Positions 42,414 through 51,847 are shown, numbered from the stretch's first letter. The stretch: 64,000 nt of DNA from CAWIMX01 sp963837345 (GCA_963837345.1 CAWIMX010000001.1:2294001-2358000); one strand, 5' to 3'. Numbers and translations: made by a program. Notes: generated by a model from the sequence alone, not told the origin.

Positions 42414-44985
42414 TGCCGTCCTCCAGCATGCGTAGCAGGTTGGCCGCAAGCGCGCGCTGCTCGTCGTCGGCGAGCTTGGCTCCGGCCTTGGTGAGGTGAA
42501 AGACGTCGATCGCTTTGTGACCCTCGGTCGAGATCAGCACGAGATCGACGTCGCACCCGTGATGGGAGATGACGCGGCTGATCCGGTAGAGCAGGCCGAG
42601 AGCATTGTCCGTGATGATGTCCACGATCGTGTACCGGGGCGAGGCGGCGTTGTCCACGTGGACGACGGGCGGGACGCGCGGCGTGCGCTTGTGCATCACG
42701 CTCTGCTCGCGCCGCCGCAGCTTCTCGGTCACGTCGCGTCCGCCCGACACGACTTCTTCGAGCGTGCGCAGCACGTGGGCCTCGCCGTCGCGGTTCATGG
42801 CGAAGAACCGCTCGGCGTCGGTGAACTCGAACACGTCGAGCACGAGGCCGTTGGGATTGGTGATCGCCTGCCCCCGCAGGATGTCCATGCCGTAGGACGC
42901 CAGCACCCCGCAGATGTTCGAGAAGAGGAACGGCTTGTCGAGCGTCACCACCGTGAGCTCCCAGGTGCCGCCCCGGTCGCTCAGCGACGAATGGACTTCG
43001 TCGGGATGGATGTCGCGCGAGAGCCGGACGTGGCGGTAGACGTCGGAGGCGCCGAACAGCTGGAGGTAGCGGCGCGGCAGCCCTTCGACGAACCGGTGGA
43101 TCTCGTCGTCCGCGATGTCGTCGGGACGCCCGGCGAGGATGTCGGCCAGGTCGGTCTGATCGCGCCCGATCACCTGGTCGGCATAGCCCTGCGTGATCTG
43201 GTTGTAGGTGTCGACGTACAGCCGCCACAGCAGCTCTTCCTTCCACGGCGTGAGCGTTTCGAGGCTCACCGCCTCGATGTCGGCCAGCGTGAGCAGACAG
43301 AGCATCTTCAGCCGCTCCTCGACGCCGACCAGCTCGGCGAACCGACCGACGATCTGCGGGTCCTCGGTGTCGCGGCGGAACGCCACCTGCGACATCCGGA
43401 GGTGGCTGCCGATGAGGAACTCGACCAGGTCGCGCTGGTCTTCGTCGAGGCCGAGCCGGTCGACCATCCGCTCCGCCATGCGGACGCTTTCCGACGCATG
43501 GTCCTCGTCCCGCCACTTGCCGACGTCGTGGTAGAGGAGCGCGAGCACGAGCAGTTCGGGCGCGTCGAGATCGCCGATGAGCGATCCGAATCGCTCGCGT
43601 CCCGGCGCGGGCGTGGTCAGGCGCTCCAGATTGCGGATCGTGAGCAGCGTGTGCTCGTCCACCGTGTACTTGTGGTAGAAGTCGCGCACGACGCGGTACG
43701 TGATGGCCTGGAATTCCGGGAACAGGCGGCCGAGCAGCCCGCAATCGTGCATCTCGGACAGCCGCGCATAGAGCCCGGTGCGGGGTTTGAGCAGCGTGAA
43801 GAGCGCCGCGCGATGCGCGGGCGTCGGGAAGAAATCCGTGGCCGCATACCGCTCGCCGTACTGCTGCATGCACGCGAGCGCCTCGTCGGCCACCCCGCAG
43901 CCCTCCTCGACCGCCGCCTGGAACGCCGCCAGCCACGTCGCCGGCTGGACGGCAGCCTGCCGCAGGTCGATGAAGCGGATGCCGTCGGGCGAGCGGCCCA
44001 GATTGGGCCCGACGGGCCGGGGCGCCGCTTTCCGCGCCCAGCGGAGGGCGCGGTCCACCACCCGCGCATGCCGGAAGTAGTCGCCCATCAGCCGCTCGAC
44101 GCGCTGCTGCGGCTGCGATCCGGGATAGCCGAGAAGCTCGGCGGCGCGCTCCTGGATCTCGTGGCCCAGTCCGTTCAGGTTGCGCCGGGCCTCGAGGTGC
44201 AGGATCGATCGCACGGAGAACAGGAAATCCTCCGCCTCGTCGAGTCGGGCAGGGTCGAGCGGTCCCTGGCGCAGCAGCGTCGGGTCGGTGATGAGCGCGA
44301 TGGTCCGCGTCGCCCAGAGATCGCGCAGCGCGCCCGGCGCGTCCTTCACGTCGGGCTCCAGCTGGTACAGCGTGTCGTTGAACCGCGCGTGCCGCGCGTC
44401 CACCAGCCGCAGCAGCGCCTCCAGGAGGAACGCGTGCGTGCGCGCCGTGTGAAACTGCTCCTGACAGCGCTCGAACACCGCGAGGCTGCCGGCCACCGGC
44501 CGGGCGTCCACCATGGCCAGCAGGAACTCGGGGTTGTCCACTTCCAGCTCGGCGAACTCCGCGACCTCGCGCACCTGGTGTCCGACCGTGAGCTTCAAGT
44601 CCCACAGCGGGTGCAGCACGCCGCGCAGGAAGCGCTCCTCGGCCTCGCCGATCGGGCCGTCGAACACGATCAACAGATCCACGTCGGAGTGCAGGCACAG
44701 CTGCCGGCGGCCGTAGCCGCCGAGCGCGGCGACCGCCGCCGCGCGGTCGGGCGGCGGCGCCTCGGCGACCAGCTGGCGGACGACGGCGTCGAGCCGATCG
44801 GCGAAGCGTTCGAGCGCCGCCAGGCCGCCGAGGCCGCGCGTGATGTCGACGGTGAGCTCGCGCCGGGCGGCGTCGAGCGCCGCCGCGGGCGGGAGGCGCG
44901 CGCGGCCCGACGAGTCGGGAGAATCGGCGGATCGATCCGACATGTGCCGGTAGTCTCGGAATGCCAGCGGGCTGAAACCGGGCAT
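42379..44985 (-). CDS. glnD: Bifunctional P-II uridylyltransferase/uridylyl-removing enzyme
   Basis: 868 residues if starting at ATG 44985; ATG 44943 (MSDRSADS) is an equally good start. Nucleotidyltransferase motif GGYGRRQLCLHSDVDLLIVF; central helical domain; HD hydrolase domain with LLYHDVGKWRDEDH; two C-terminal ACT domains (WELTVVTLDKPFLFSNICGV; PRYTIVDIITDNALGLLYRI) that sense glutamine. It uridylylates P-II when nitrogen is scarce and removes UMP when glutamine is high. Immediately upstream of and overlapping the P-II gene. Confidence 0.96.
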   Translation of the reverse strand: MPGFSPLAFRDYRHMSDRSADSPDSSGRARLPPAAALDAARRELTVDITRGLGGLAALERFADRLDAVVRQLVAEAPPPDRAAAVAALGGYGRRQLCLHSDVDLLIVFDGPIGEAEERFLRGVLHPLWDLKLTVGHQVREVAEFAELEVDNPEFLLAMVDARPVAGSLAVFERCQEQFHTARTHAFLLEALLRLVDARHARFNDTLYQLEPDVKDAPGALRDLWATRTIALITDPTLLRQGPLDPARLDEAEDFLFSVRSILHLEARRNLNGLGHEIQERAAELLGYPGSQPQQRVERLMGDYFRHARVVDRALRWARKAAPRPVGPNLGRSPDGIRFIDLRQAAVQPATWLAAFQAAVEEGCGVADEALACMQQYGERYAATDFFPTPAHRAALFTLLKPRTGLYARLSEMHDCGLLGRLFPEFQAITYRVVRDFYHKYTVDEHTLLTIRNLERLTTPAPGRERFGSLIGDLDAPELLVLALLYHDVGKWRDEDHASESVRMAERMVDRLGLDEDQRDLVEFLIGSHLRMSQVAFRRDTEDPQIVGRFAELVGVEERLKMLCLLTLADIEAVSLETLTPWKEELLWRLYVDTYNQITQGYADQVIGRDQTDLADILAGRPDDIADDEIHRFVEGLPRRYLQLFGASDVYRHVRLSRDIHPDEVHSSLSDRGGTWELTVVTLDKPFLFSNICGVLASYGMDILRGQAITNPNGLVLDVFEFTDAERFFAMNRDGEAHVLRTLEEVVSGGRDVTEKLRRREQSVMHKRTPRVPPVVHVDNAASPRYTIVDIITDNALGLLYRISRVISHHGCDVDLVLISTEGHKAIDVFHLTKAGAKLADDEQRALAANLLRMLEDGNEADQVHHSAQ

Positions 44986-45456
44986 AGCTTACCTCGGCTC
45001 CAGGGAATGGTCGTGCGCCGCCACTGCCGGGGTGGTAGCAAGACGGGCGCCACAGGAGGTGGCGGGCCGCGGCGGGAATTCGGCCGGAAACCCGCCGGGC
45101 GCGCCTCGCCCGCTGCACGGAAAACCTACATCGACGTCGACATGCCCGCGTGATTCATACAGAGTTGTCTGATCGCCGGCCGCGGCAAACGCCGGCCGGG
45201 CGGATCCCCCGTCGACGGTGCCGGGCGACTGGCCCTCAAACCTACGACGATGTAGACCTATTGCCAGTTCAAGACAATATTGGCAGATTGTGCCGATCTC
45301 CCCGCGACGGGCGGATCCCGCTCGATCGGCCATTTTCCTGAGACTTTCCGCGATTCTCTCGACTCATCCTCTGGCATGTCTCTTGATACGACGGGCCGCA
45401 TGACACGGCGCACGTCTCCAGTCCGGCCGGCGTCTTCACAAGGAGAAACCACCACG
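44986..45456. other. Divergent intergenic region between glnD and the porin-like gene
   Basis: About 470 bases without a convincing gene. It must hold promoters for glnD/P-II (leftward) and for the porin-like gene (rightward). Visible elements: a repeated CGCCGGCCG (about 45176-45202), an inverted pair TGCCA/TGGCA (45262-45266 and 45281-45285) in an AT-rich patch, and a sigma-54-like element at 45372-45387. No RNA gene recognised. Confidence 0.5.
45372..45387 (+). promoter_or_regulatory. Possible sigma-54 promoter upstream of the porin-like gene
   Basis: TGGCAT-GTCTC-TTGAT matches the -24/-12 pattern TGGCAC-N5-TTGCA with correct spacing and the invariant GG. The -12 dinucleotide is GA rather than GC, a significant defect. 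It lies 70 bases before ATG 45457. Its position next to nitrogen-control genes makes it worth testing, but the match is imperfect. Confidence 0.3.
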
Positions 45457-46338
45457 ATGCTCACGTCCACTTCAAGGCTCGGTTGGTTCGCCCGCACGCT
45501 GGTCGCCGCGATCGGGACCCTGGCCGTGCTGGGCGGCACGGCCGCGGCGCAGACCGATGACGCGGGCCCCAACAACGGCAACGTTTCCCTCAGCAGCGGG
45601 CTCGACATCCCGACGGCGTACTTCTTCCGCGGCATCGTCCAGAAGAAGGACGGCTTCATCGCCGAACCGTTCCTGGAGGGCGGGATCACGCTCTATAAGG
45701 GCGATGGGGCGCTGTCGGACGCGTCGGTCGCCGCCGGCACGTGGAACAGCCTGCACTCGGACAAGATCGGCATCGAGGCCGATCCCGAGATCTGGTACGA
45801 GAACGACTTCTACACGTCGCTTTCGCTCAACTTCACGAACAACGTCGGCGCGGGCTTGACGTATACGGCGTACACGAGCCCGAACAATCTCTTCGCCACC
45901 GTCGAGGAGCTCGCGCTGAACTTCAGCTACGGCGGTATGCTCTCCCCCCACGCCACGTTCGCCTTCGAGCTGAGCGATCAGGGCTCGGCCGACGGCGGCG
46001 ACAAGAAGGGCACGTATCTCGAGCTCGGCGTGGAGTATCCCGTTCCCCTCAGCGAAGACGCGCCGGTCTCGATTTCGGTGCCCGTCACGCTCGGTCTGAG
46101 CCTGAGCAACTACTACCAGCTGGCGAACGGGGACGGCAGCTACACGGACAACAAGTTCGGGTACCTCGACGTCGGCGTGTCGGTGAGCGTGCCGCTGAAG
46201 GGAATTCCCTCCGCCTACGGCTCCTGGGACATCCACGGCGCCGCCAAGATGCTGTTCCTCGGCGACACGACGAAGGCGCTCAACGACGGCGACAACAGCC
46301 AGCCCATCGCGTCGTTCGGCATCGGCCTCTGGTACTGA
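45457..46338 (+). CDS. TorF/Gcw_chp-like outer-membrane porin-type protein
   Basis: 293 residues from ATG 45457 (AAGGAGA about 10 bases upstream). Signal peptide (FARTLVAAIGTLAVLGG, cleavage near AAAQ), then amphipathic beta strands throughout: NVSLSSGLDIPTAYFFRGIV, YTSLSLNFTNNVGAGLTYTA, HATFAFELSDQGSADGGDKK, GTYLELGVEYPVPL, NKFGYLDVGVSVSVPL. The C-terminus ends in an aromatic (GIGLWY), typical of outer-membrane barrels. The FRGIVQKKDG motif near the start resembles the TorF putative-porin family. Substrate unknown; divergent from glnD. Confidence 0.8.
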   Translation: MLTSTSRLGWFARTLVAAIGTLAVLGGTAAAQTDDAGPNNGNVSLSSGLDIPTAYFFRGIVQKKDGFIAEPFLEGGITLYKGDGALSDASVAAGTWNSLHSDKIGIEADPEIWYENDFYTSLSLNFTNNVGAGLTYTAYTSPNNLFATVEELALNFSYGGMLSPHATFAFELSDQGSADGGDKKGTYLELGVEYPVPLSEDAPVSISVPVTLGLSLSNYYQLANGDGSYTDNKFGYLDVGVSVSVPLKGIPSAYGSWDIHGAAKMLFLGDTTKALNDGDNSQPIASFGIGLWY

Positions 46339-46360
46339 CGAGACCACGTCAGGCAGTGTG

Positions 46361-46387
46361 GGTCGGGTGGGTCGGGTCGGTCACCCT
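46361..46387 (+). repeat. G-rich 9-base tandem repeat upstream of the antiporter gene
   Basis: Three copies of GGTCGGGTG-like units (46361-46369, 46370-46378, 46379-46387 degenerate) followed by a reverse-complement-like stretch (ACCCTGACCCACCTG, 46383-46397). This can form an imperfect hairpin of about 14 pairs, with no T-run. The same 9-base family forms a longer array at 53324-53383. Confidence 0.55.
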
Positions 46388-46437
46388 GACCCACCTGCCC
46401 CGTCCGACGCGGGAGTGATACGATCCCCGCCCGACCC

Positions 46438-47733
46438 ATGACCCATATCCTGCAGCTCCTGGCGCTGCTGTCGATCATCATCGCGTCCGCCAAGCTGGCC
46501 GGCGCGGCGGCGAACCGGATCGGACAGCCGGCCGTCTTCGGCGAGATTCTCGTCGGCCTCCTTCTCGGTCCGACGCTGCTCAACGTGCTCGGGTGGTCGA
46601 TCTTCCAGGCGCCCGCTGCCGCCGGCGTCGTCGAGGCGCAGGCGCCGCTCGGCGCGGTGATCCAGGACCTCGCCGAGATCGGCGTGATCCTCCTGATGTT
46701 CGTGGCCGGCCTCGAAACCGACCTGGACGAGATGCGCCGCGTGGGCAAGGTCGCCTTCTGGTCGGCCTTCGGCGGCGTGATCATTCCATTCGTCGGCGGG
46801 ATCGTGACGTCGGTGGCCTTCGGCCTGCCGCTCTGGTGGGAAAGCGTCTTCATCGGCACGATTCTCACCGCCACGAGCGTGAGCATCTCGGCGCAGACGC
46901 TGATGGAGCTGGGCGTGCTCAAGTCGCGCGAAGGCTCGACGATCCTCGGCGCCGCGGTGATCGACGACGTGATGGGCATCATCGTCCTGTCGCTCGTCGT
47001 CGCGTTCGCGCAGGCGACCGGCGGCGTGAACGTCACGGCCGTCGGCATCATCATCGCGCGGATGCTGCTGTACTTCGCGGGCGCGTTCCTCGTGGGCCGC
47101 TATCTCGAGACGATCATCGGCTGGGCCGACAGCCTGGGCGTCAGCCAGGGCCTGCTCGCCTCCGTCACGCTCGTCGCGTTCGTCTATGCCTGGGGCGCGG
47201 AATACCTGGGCGGCGTCGCCGCCATCACGGGCTCGTACCTGGCCGGCGTGATGTTCACGCGCACGAAGTTCAAGAAGCGCATCGATGAAGGCGTCCACCC
47301 GCTCACCTATTCGGTGCTCGTCCCCGTGTTCTTCATCAGCATCGGGCTCCGCGCGAACGGCCGCGATCTGGGTGAGCACGCGATGTTCACGCTCGTGCTG
47401 GTGGTGGTCGCGATTCTCGCCAAGGCGCTGGGGTGCGGGCTGTTCGCCCGGCTGTTCGGGTTCAACACGATGGAGTCCACCCGCGTGGGCGTCGGGATGA
47501 TCTCGCGCGGCGAGGTCGGCCTGATCGTCGCCGGCTACGGCCTCAGCCACGGCATCATCGGGGAAGACGTGTTCTCGGCCTCGGTGATCATGGTGCTCGC
47601 CACCACGATGGTCACGCCGCCGCTCCTGCGGCTGACCTTCCCGCGCGCCAAGAAGAGGCCGCCCGTCGCGTTCGAAGAGGCGATCGCCGGCATGCCGGAG
47701 GAGATCCACCAGAAGGGGCATCACCGGCACTGA
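46438..47733 (+). CDS. CPA2-family cation/proton antiporter
   Basis: 431 residues, about 12-13 membrane helices. FGEILVGLLLGPTLLNVLGW, VILLMFVAGLETDLDEM, GTILTATSVSISAQTLMELG (unwound helix region) and VIDDVMGIIVLSLVVAF with the ion-binding Asp pair are signatures of the NapA/KefB-type Na+(K+)/H+ exchangers. TMESTRVGVGMISRGEVGLI is the later conserved helix. There is no C-terminal RCK/TrkA domain; the tail ends with His-rich HQKGHHRH. Exchanges monovalent cations for protons across the inner membrane. Confidence 0.94.
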   Translation: MTHILQLLALLSIIIASAKLAGAAANRIGQPAVFGEILVGLLLGPTLLNVLGWSIFQAPAAAGVVEAQAPLGAVIQDLAEIGVILLMFVAGLETDLDEMRRVGKVAFWSAFGGVIIPFVGGIVTSVAFGLPLWWESVFIGTILTATSVSISAQTLMELGVLKSREGSTILGAAVIDDVMGIIVLSLVVAFAQATGGVNVTAVGIIIARMLLYFAGAFLVGRYLETIIGWADSLGVSQGLLASVTLVAFVYAWGAEYLGGVAAITGSYLAGVMFTRTKFKKRIDEGVHPLTYSVLVPVFFISIGLRANGRDLGEHAMFTLVLVVVAILAKALGCGLFARLFGFNTMESTRVGVGMISRGEVGLIVAGYGLSHGIIGEDVFSASVIMVLATTMVTPPLLRLTFPRAKKRPPVAFEEAIAGMPEEIHQKGHHRH

Positions 47734-47808
47734 TCCCGGCCGAATCGGGCAGGTTCCCCCGGTGGCGGTTAGAATACCTCCCGACGCACGAACGGGAGGC
47801 CGCCGACA

Positions 47809-48813
47809 ATGAAGTCATACACACTGGCGCTGCTCGTGGCCACCGGCATGGCGGGGGGCATCGGCGCAGTGGCCCGCGCCCAGGCCGACACCGCCCAGGC
47901 GCACATCGACCGGGCCCGTCAACTGTCGGGCGCCGATCTCGGCGTGTTCAACACCACATGCGGCACCATCCGCGCTCTGCAGCCCCCGGCACAGCCCGCC
48001 GCCGGCCGTGGACGGGACGGGGCAAGGGGGCGCGCCGCCGCCGGACCCGCCCCGACGATGCCCGATCGGGCCGAGTGGCACGCCGAGCCGGTCAAGGTGT
48101 TCGACAATCTCTACTGGCTCGGCCAGACCCAATACTCGGCGTGGGCGGTCACCACGTCGCAGGGCATCATCGTCATCGACACGCTGTTCGACTATTCCGT
48201 CGAAGACGAAGTCGTCGGGGGGCTGCGGGCGCTCGGTCTCGACCCGGCGACGATCAAGTACGTGATCGTCAGCCACGGCCACGGCGATCATTCGGGCGGC
48301 GCGAAGTACCTGCAGGATCACTTCGGCGCGCGCGTCATCCTGTCCGCTGCCGACTGGGACCTGCTCGACCGCTCATCGGGCACCAAGCCGCGCCGCGACA
48401 TGGTGGCGACCGACGGCATGAAGCTCACACTGGGCGACACCACGCTCACGCTCTACCTCACGCCCGGGCACACGCCGGGGACGATCTCGACGCTGATCCC
48501 GGTCCGAGACCACGGACAGTCGCACCTGGTGGCCGAGTGGGGCGGCACGGCGTTCAATTTCCAGCAGACGCGCGACAACTTCGGCATGTACGCCGCGTCT
48601 GCGGAACGCTTCCGAGGAGTCGTCGCCAGCTCGGGCGCCGACGTGATCATCGCCAACCATCCGACCTTCGACGGGACGCGGACCAAGATGCCGGCGCTCG
48701 CGGCGCGCAAGGCCGGCGAACCGAACCCGTGGGTGGTCGGCAACGACGCCGCACGGCGTTACGTGGAAATCGCGGAGGAATGCGCGAAAGCCGGGCTGCT
48801 CTCAGCCCAATAG
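47809..48813 (+). CDS. Exported metallo-beta-lactamase-fold hydrolase, copy 2
   Basis: 334 residues, signal peptide (YTLALLVATGMAGGIGAVARA). GGGAGG-type ribosome site (ACGGGAGG) upstream. MBL ligands: HGHGDHSGGAKY, TPGHTPG, ANHPTFDG. Shared with copy 1 (35339-36343): DNLYWLGQTQYSAWAV, GLRALGLDPATIKYVIVSHG, ATDGMKLTLGDTTLTLYLTP. Function as for copy 1: zinc-dependent hydrolase outside the cytoplasm, substrate unknown. The GlcF gene begins inside its last 34 bases. Confidence 0.88.
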   Translation: MKSYTLALLVATGMAGGIGAVARAQADTAQAHIDRARQLSGADLGVFNTTCGTIRALQPPAQPAAGRGRDGARGRAAAGPAPTMPDRAEWHAEPVKVFDNLYWLGQTQYSAWAVTTSQGIIVIDTLFDYSVEDEVVGGLRALGLDPATIKYVIVSHGHGDHSGGAKYLQDHFGARVILSAADWDLLDRSSGTKPRRDMVATDGMKLTLGDTTLTLYLTPGHTPGTISTLIPVRDHGQSHLVAEWGGTAFNFQQTRDNFGMYAASAERFRGVVASSGADVIIANHPTFDGTRTKMPALAARKAGEPNPWVVGNDAARRYVEIAEECAKAGLLSAQ

Positions 48814-50051
48814 ACGACTGCGTCCACTGCGGGTTCTGTCTGCCCGCCTGCCCGACCTACCTCTTGTGGGGGCAGGAGGCCGACTCGCCGCGCGGGCGCA
48901 TTCATCTGCTTCGTCTGGAGCGCGAGGGCCGCGGTGTGGCGCCCGCGGCATTCGTGCAGCACTTCGACAGCTGTCTCGGCTGCATGGCCTGCGTTACCGC
49001 CTGCCCTTCGGGCGTGCGGTACGACGAGCTGCTGGCGGCCGCGCGTCCGCTGGCCGCCGCGCGGGCCACGCCCTCGTCGGGCGCCCGCGCCCTGCAGGCG
49101 CTCATTTTCGGGTTGTTTCCGCGCCCGGATCGCCTGGCCAGGCTGGCGCGTCCGCTCGCGTGGTATCAGCGCTCGGGACTGCAGCGCGCCGTGCGTTTGA
49201 GCCGTGTCCTCAAGCTGCTCCCTCGCTCCCTGCAGGCCATGGAGCGCCTGACGCCGGCGGTGCCGTGGCGCGCGGCTCCGCCGCTGCCCGCCAGAACGCC
49301 CGCACAAGGCGCAAGGCGCCGGACCGTCGGATTGCTGCTCGGCTGCGTGCAGCGCGTGTTCTTCGCGGGCGTCAACGACGCCACGGCACGCGTGCTGTCG
49401 GCCGAGGGATGCGACGTCGTCGTGCCGCCCGATCAAGGCTGCTGCGGCGCCCTGTCGATGCACGCCGGGCGCCTCGACGAGGCCCGCGTGTTCGCCCGCG
49501 CGGTCATCGACGCCTTCGACCGCGCCGGCGTCGACACCGTCGTGGTCAACGCCGCGGGGTGCGGATCGGCGATGAAGGAATACGGACATCTGCTCGCCGG
49601 CGATCCGGCCTATGCCGAACGCGCGCGGCAGTTCGCCGCGACGTGCCGTGACGTGTCGGAAGTGCTGGTCGAGCTCACGCCGCGGGCCGAACGCCACGAG
49701 GTGCGGATGAAGGTGGCGTACCACGATGCCTGCCACTTGCAGCATGCGCAGGGCGTGCGCGCCCAGCCGCGCCAGGTCCTGGCGTCGATTCCGGGCGTCG
49801 AGACCGTGGAGATCGCGGAGCCGGAGCTGTGCTGCGGGTCGGCCGGTGTCTACAACCTGCTCCAGCCCGACGCCGGCCGCGAATTGCGCGACCGGAAGGT
49901 CCGCCACATTCTGGCAACCGGCGCGGACGTCGTCGTCTCGGGCAATCCGGGATGTCTGATGCAGATTGCCGACGGCCTCGCCCACGCGGGAAAGCCTCTC
50001 CGCACGGCGCATCTCGTCGAGATCCTCGATCAGGCGATCAGTCGGCGGTGA
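48780..50051 (+). CDS. glcF: Glycolate oxidase iron-sulfur subunit GlcF
   Basis: 423 residues from ATG 48780 (GGAGG immediately before). Two [4Fe-4S] ferredoxin motifs: CVHCGFCLPACPTY and CLGCMACVTACPSG. Two CCG domains follow: GCCGALSMHAGRLDEARVFA and LCCGSAGVYNLLQPDAGREL, with GNPGCLMQIADGLA. It passes electrons from the GlcD/GlcE flavoproteins to the quinone pool. Unusually it is not in line with glcD-glcE, which lie on the opposite strand and converge on it, separated by a GNAT gene. Confidence 0.93.
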   Translation: MRESRAALSPIDDCVHCGFCLPACPTYLLWGQEADSPRGRIHLLRLEREGRGVAPAAFVQHFDSCLGCMACVTACPSGVRYDELLAAARPLAAARATPSSGARALQALIFGLFPRPDRLARLARPLAWYQRSGLQRAVRLSRVLKLLPRSLQAMERLTPAVPWRAAPPLPARTPAQGARRRTVGLLLGCVQRVFFAGVNDATARVLSAEGCDVVVPPDQGCCGALSMHAGRLDEARVFARAVIDAFDRAGVDTVVVNAAGCGSAMKEYGHLLAGDPAYAERARQFAATCRDVSEVLVELTPRAERHEVRMKVAYHDACHLQHAQGVRAQPRQVLASIPGVETVEIAEPELCCGSAGVYNLLQPDAGRELRDRKVRHILATGADVVVSGNPGCLMQIADGLAHAGKPLRTAHLVEILDQAISRR

Positions 50052-50571
50052 GACGGTCCAGGAGCACCCGCGGCTCGACCCACTCGCATCGGAGGGCCGG
50101 CTGGCAGCTGCCGTCCGCCACCCGATGGTCTTCCACGTCTCGTTCCGTCGCGCCGAGCACCCGGTAGAAGCCGCGCGCCTCGACGTTCTTCTCGAGGACC
50201 CACAGATACAGGACGGAGCCTGGGGCGTGCTCCACCGTCCAGCGGGCGACTTCCGCGACGAGACGGCGACCGATGCCCCTCCGCTTGCGGTCCGGGGCCA
50301 CGTGCAGGTTGTCGAGCAGGACCCTGGGGCCTTCTTCGAGGCGCACGCATGCGAACCCGATCGGGCCCCCGTCGTCTTCGGCGATGAAGACGCAGGCGGC
50401 GTCGGGGCGGAGCTCGGCGAAGCGCTGGCGCCACGCGCACCGTCGGTCCTCGTCGACGCGATCTTCGAGGAACTGGTCGGAGAGCAGGCCACGGTACGCG
50501 GATCGCCAGCTGCGGGCGTGCAGGGCCGCCACCGCAGGCGCGTCAGGGCTCGAGGCCTGACGGATCACCAT
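50038..50571 (-). CDS. GNAT-family N-acetyltransferase
   Basis: 177 residues: MVIRQASSPDAPAVAALHAR start, ACVFIAEDDGGPIGFACVRL, the acetyl-CoA motif LHVAPDRKRRGIGRRLVAEV, and LYLWVLEKNVEARGFYRVLG. This is a typical single-domain GNAT. Substrate unknown. It starts 10 bases after the glcE stop, so it is likely the last gene of glcD-glcE-GNAT. Its 3' end overlaps the convergent glcF by 14 bases. Confidence 0.9.
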   Translation of the reverse strand: MVIRQASSPDAPAVAALHARSWRSAYRGLLSDQFLEDRVDEDRRCAWRQRFAELRPDAACVFIAEDDGGPIGFACVRLEEGPRVLLDNLHVAPDRKRRGIGRRLVAEVARWTVEHAPGSVLYLWVLEKNVEARGFYRVLGATERDVEDHRVADGSCQPALRCEWVEPRVLLDRLTAD

Positions 50572-50581
50572 GTGCAGGCGA

Positions 50582-51844
50582 TCACAGCCCGCCGGGTCCG
50601 CGGCCCGGGTTCAGGACCGCGCCGGGATCGAACTGCCGCTTCACCACGCGCATGAGCGGCGCGCTGTCGCCGATTGGACCCCAGACGTCGACCAGCCGCT
50701 TGAGCGTGCTCGAGCCGCGCACCAGCACCGCCGACCCGCGCCCGGTCGGCAGATGTTCCCGCAGGGCGTTGATGAACCGCGCCTCCGCGTCGGCATCGTC
50801 GTCGATCCGCAGCAGGAAGACGCCCAGCCCGGCGCGGCCGGAGAGGTGCCAGGTTCCCTCGCGGAGCGTCCCTTCCAGCCAGTCCAGCGCCGCGCCGAGC
50901 TCGGCCGGGAGCAGACAGACCTTCACGACCGCGCCGTCGCCGGCCCATGGGTGCGCGGCGTGCGCGGCCCAGAGCGCGGTCTCCTGCGCGCCGGACTGCT
51001 CGTCCACCGCACCGTGCGCTGCCCTGGCCAGACGTCGCGCTTCGGCCGCCTGGGCGTCGATGGCAGGGGCAATCGACTCGAACCGCACGAGCGCCGCGTA
51101 GGGCGGCCCGGCGATCTCGAGCGCCGTCGGCGTCAACTGGCTCTGGTTCACCGTCGCCGCGAACGACGCTGCGGCGCCGGCATCGCGAAACTCGGCGACG
51201 ACGGTGCGCGACCCGGCCGGCTGCGGGTACAGCTTGAACGTCGCCGCCACGACGACGCCCAGGCTCCCGAACGAGCCGGTGAAGAGGCGCGGCAGGTCGT
51301 AGCCCGCGACGTTCTTCACGACGATGCCCCCGCCCTTGGCGAGTCGGCCGTCGGCGCGGGCGACCTCGATGCCGATGATCAGGTCGCGCGGTGATCCATA
51401 GCGATGGCGGCGCGGACCGCTGTCGTTTGTCGCGACCAGCCCGCCGATCGTGGTGCGATCGGCGTCGCGGGGGTCGAGCGGCAGCCACTGCTGGTGGCGG
51501 GCGAGCTCGCGGTTCACGTCCGCGAGGACGGCCCCGGCCTGCACTGTGGCGGTCAGATCGCCGTGGCGGTGCGCGACGACGGCGTTCAGCCGCGTCGTGG
51601 AGAGCAGCACGTCGCAGCGATGCGCCGGCGGCCCCCAGTCGAGCCGCGTGCCGCCGCCCCGCACGACGACGGCGAGCTTCTCGCGCGACGCCCAGGCCAG
51701 CGCGCCGGCGACGCCCGCGGCATCGTCGGGCGAGACGACGATTTGCGGCTGCAGACCCTCGACGAGGTCCGTGTCGGTCGAGGCTCGCACGTGCTCGCGA
51801 CCGAGCGCCGCCTGCGCGTCTTCCAGCAGTCGCGGTCGGATCAT
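50582..51844 (-). CDS. glcE: Glycolate oxidase FAD-binding subunit GlcE
   Basis: 420 residues. FAD-binding (PCMH-type) domain: LAVVVRGGGTRLDWGPPAHR, AVVAHRHGDLTATVQAGAVL, TIGGLVATNDSGPRRHRYGS, GIVVKNVAGYDLPRLFTGSF. The C-terminus has VLNPGRGPGGL. It partners GlcD and GlcF in oxidising glycolate to glyoxylate at the membrane. Separated from glcD by three bases. Confidence 0.93.
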   Translation of the reverse strand: MIRPRLLEDAQAALGREHVRASTDTDLVEGLQPQIVVSPDDAAGVAGALAWASREKLAVVVRGGGTRLDWGPPAHRCDVLLSTTRLNAVVAHRHGDLTATVQAGAVLADVNRELARHQQWLPLDPRDADRTTIGGLVATNDSGPRRHRYGSPRDLIIGIEVARADGRLAKGGGIVVKNVAGYDLPRLFTGSFGSLGVVVAATFKLYPQPAGSRTVVAEFRDAGAAASFAATVNQSQLTPTALEIAGPPYAALVRFESIAPAIDAQAAEARRLARAAHGAVDEQSGAQETALWAAHAAHPWAGDGAVVKVCLLPAELGAALDWLEGTLREGTWHLSGRAGLGVFLLRIDDDADAEARFINALREHLPTGRGSAVLVRGSSTLKRLVDVWGPIGDSAPLMRVVKRQFDPGAVLNPGRGPGGL

Positions 51845-51847
51845 CGG

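Noticed and set aside
46361..46397. Rho-independent terminator after the porin-like gene
   Set aside because: The stem is plausible but there is no T-run, and the sequence belongs to the 9-base repeat family, so it is reported as a repeat.
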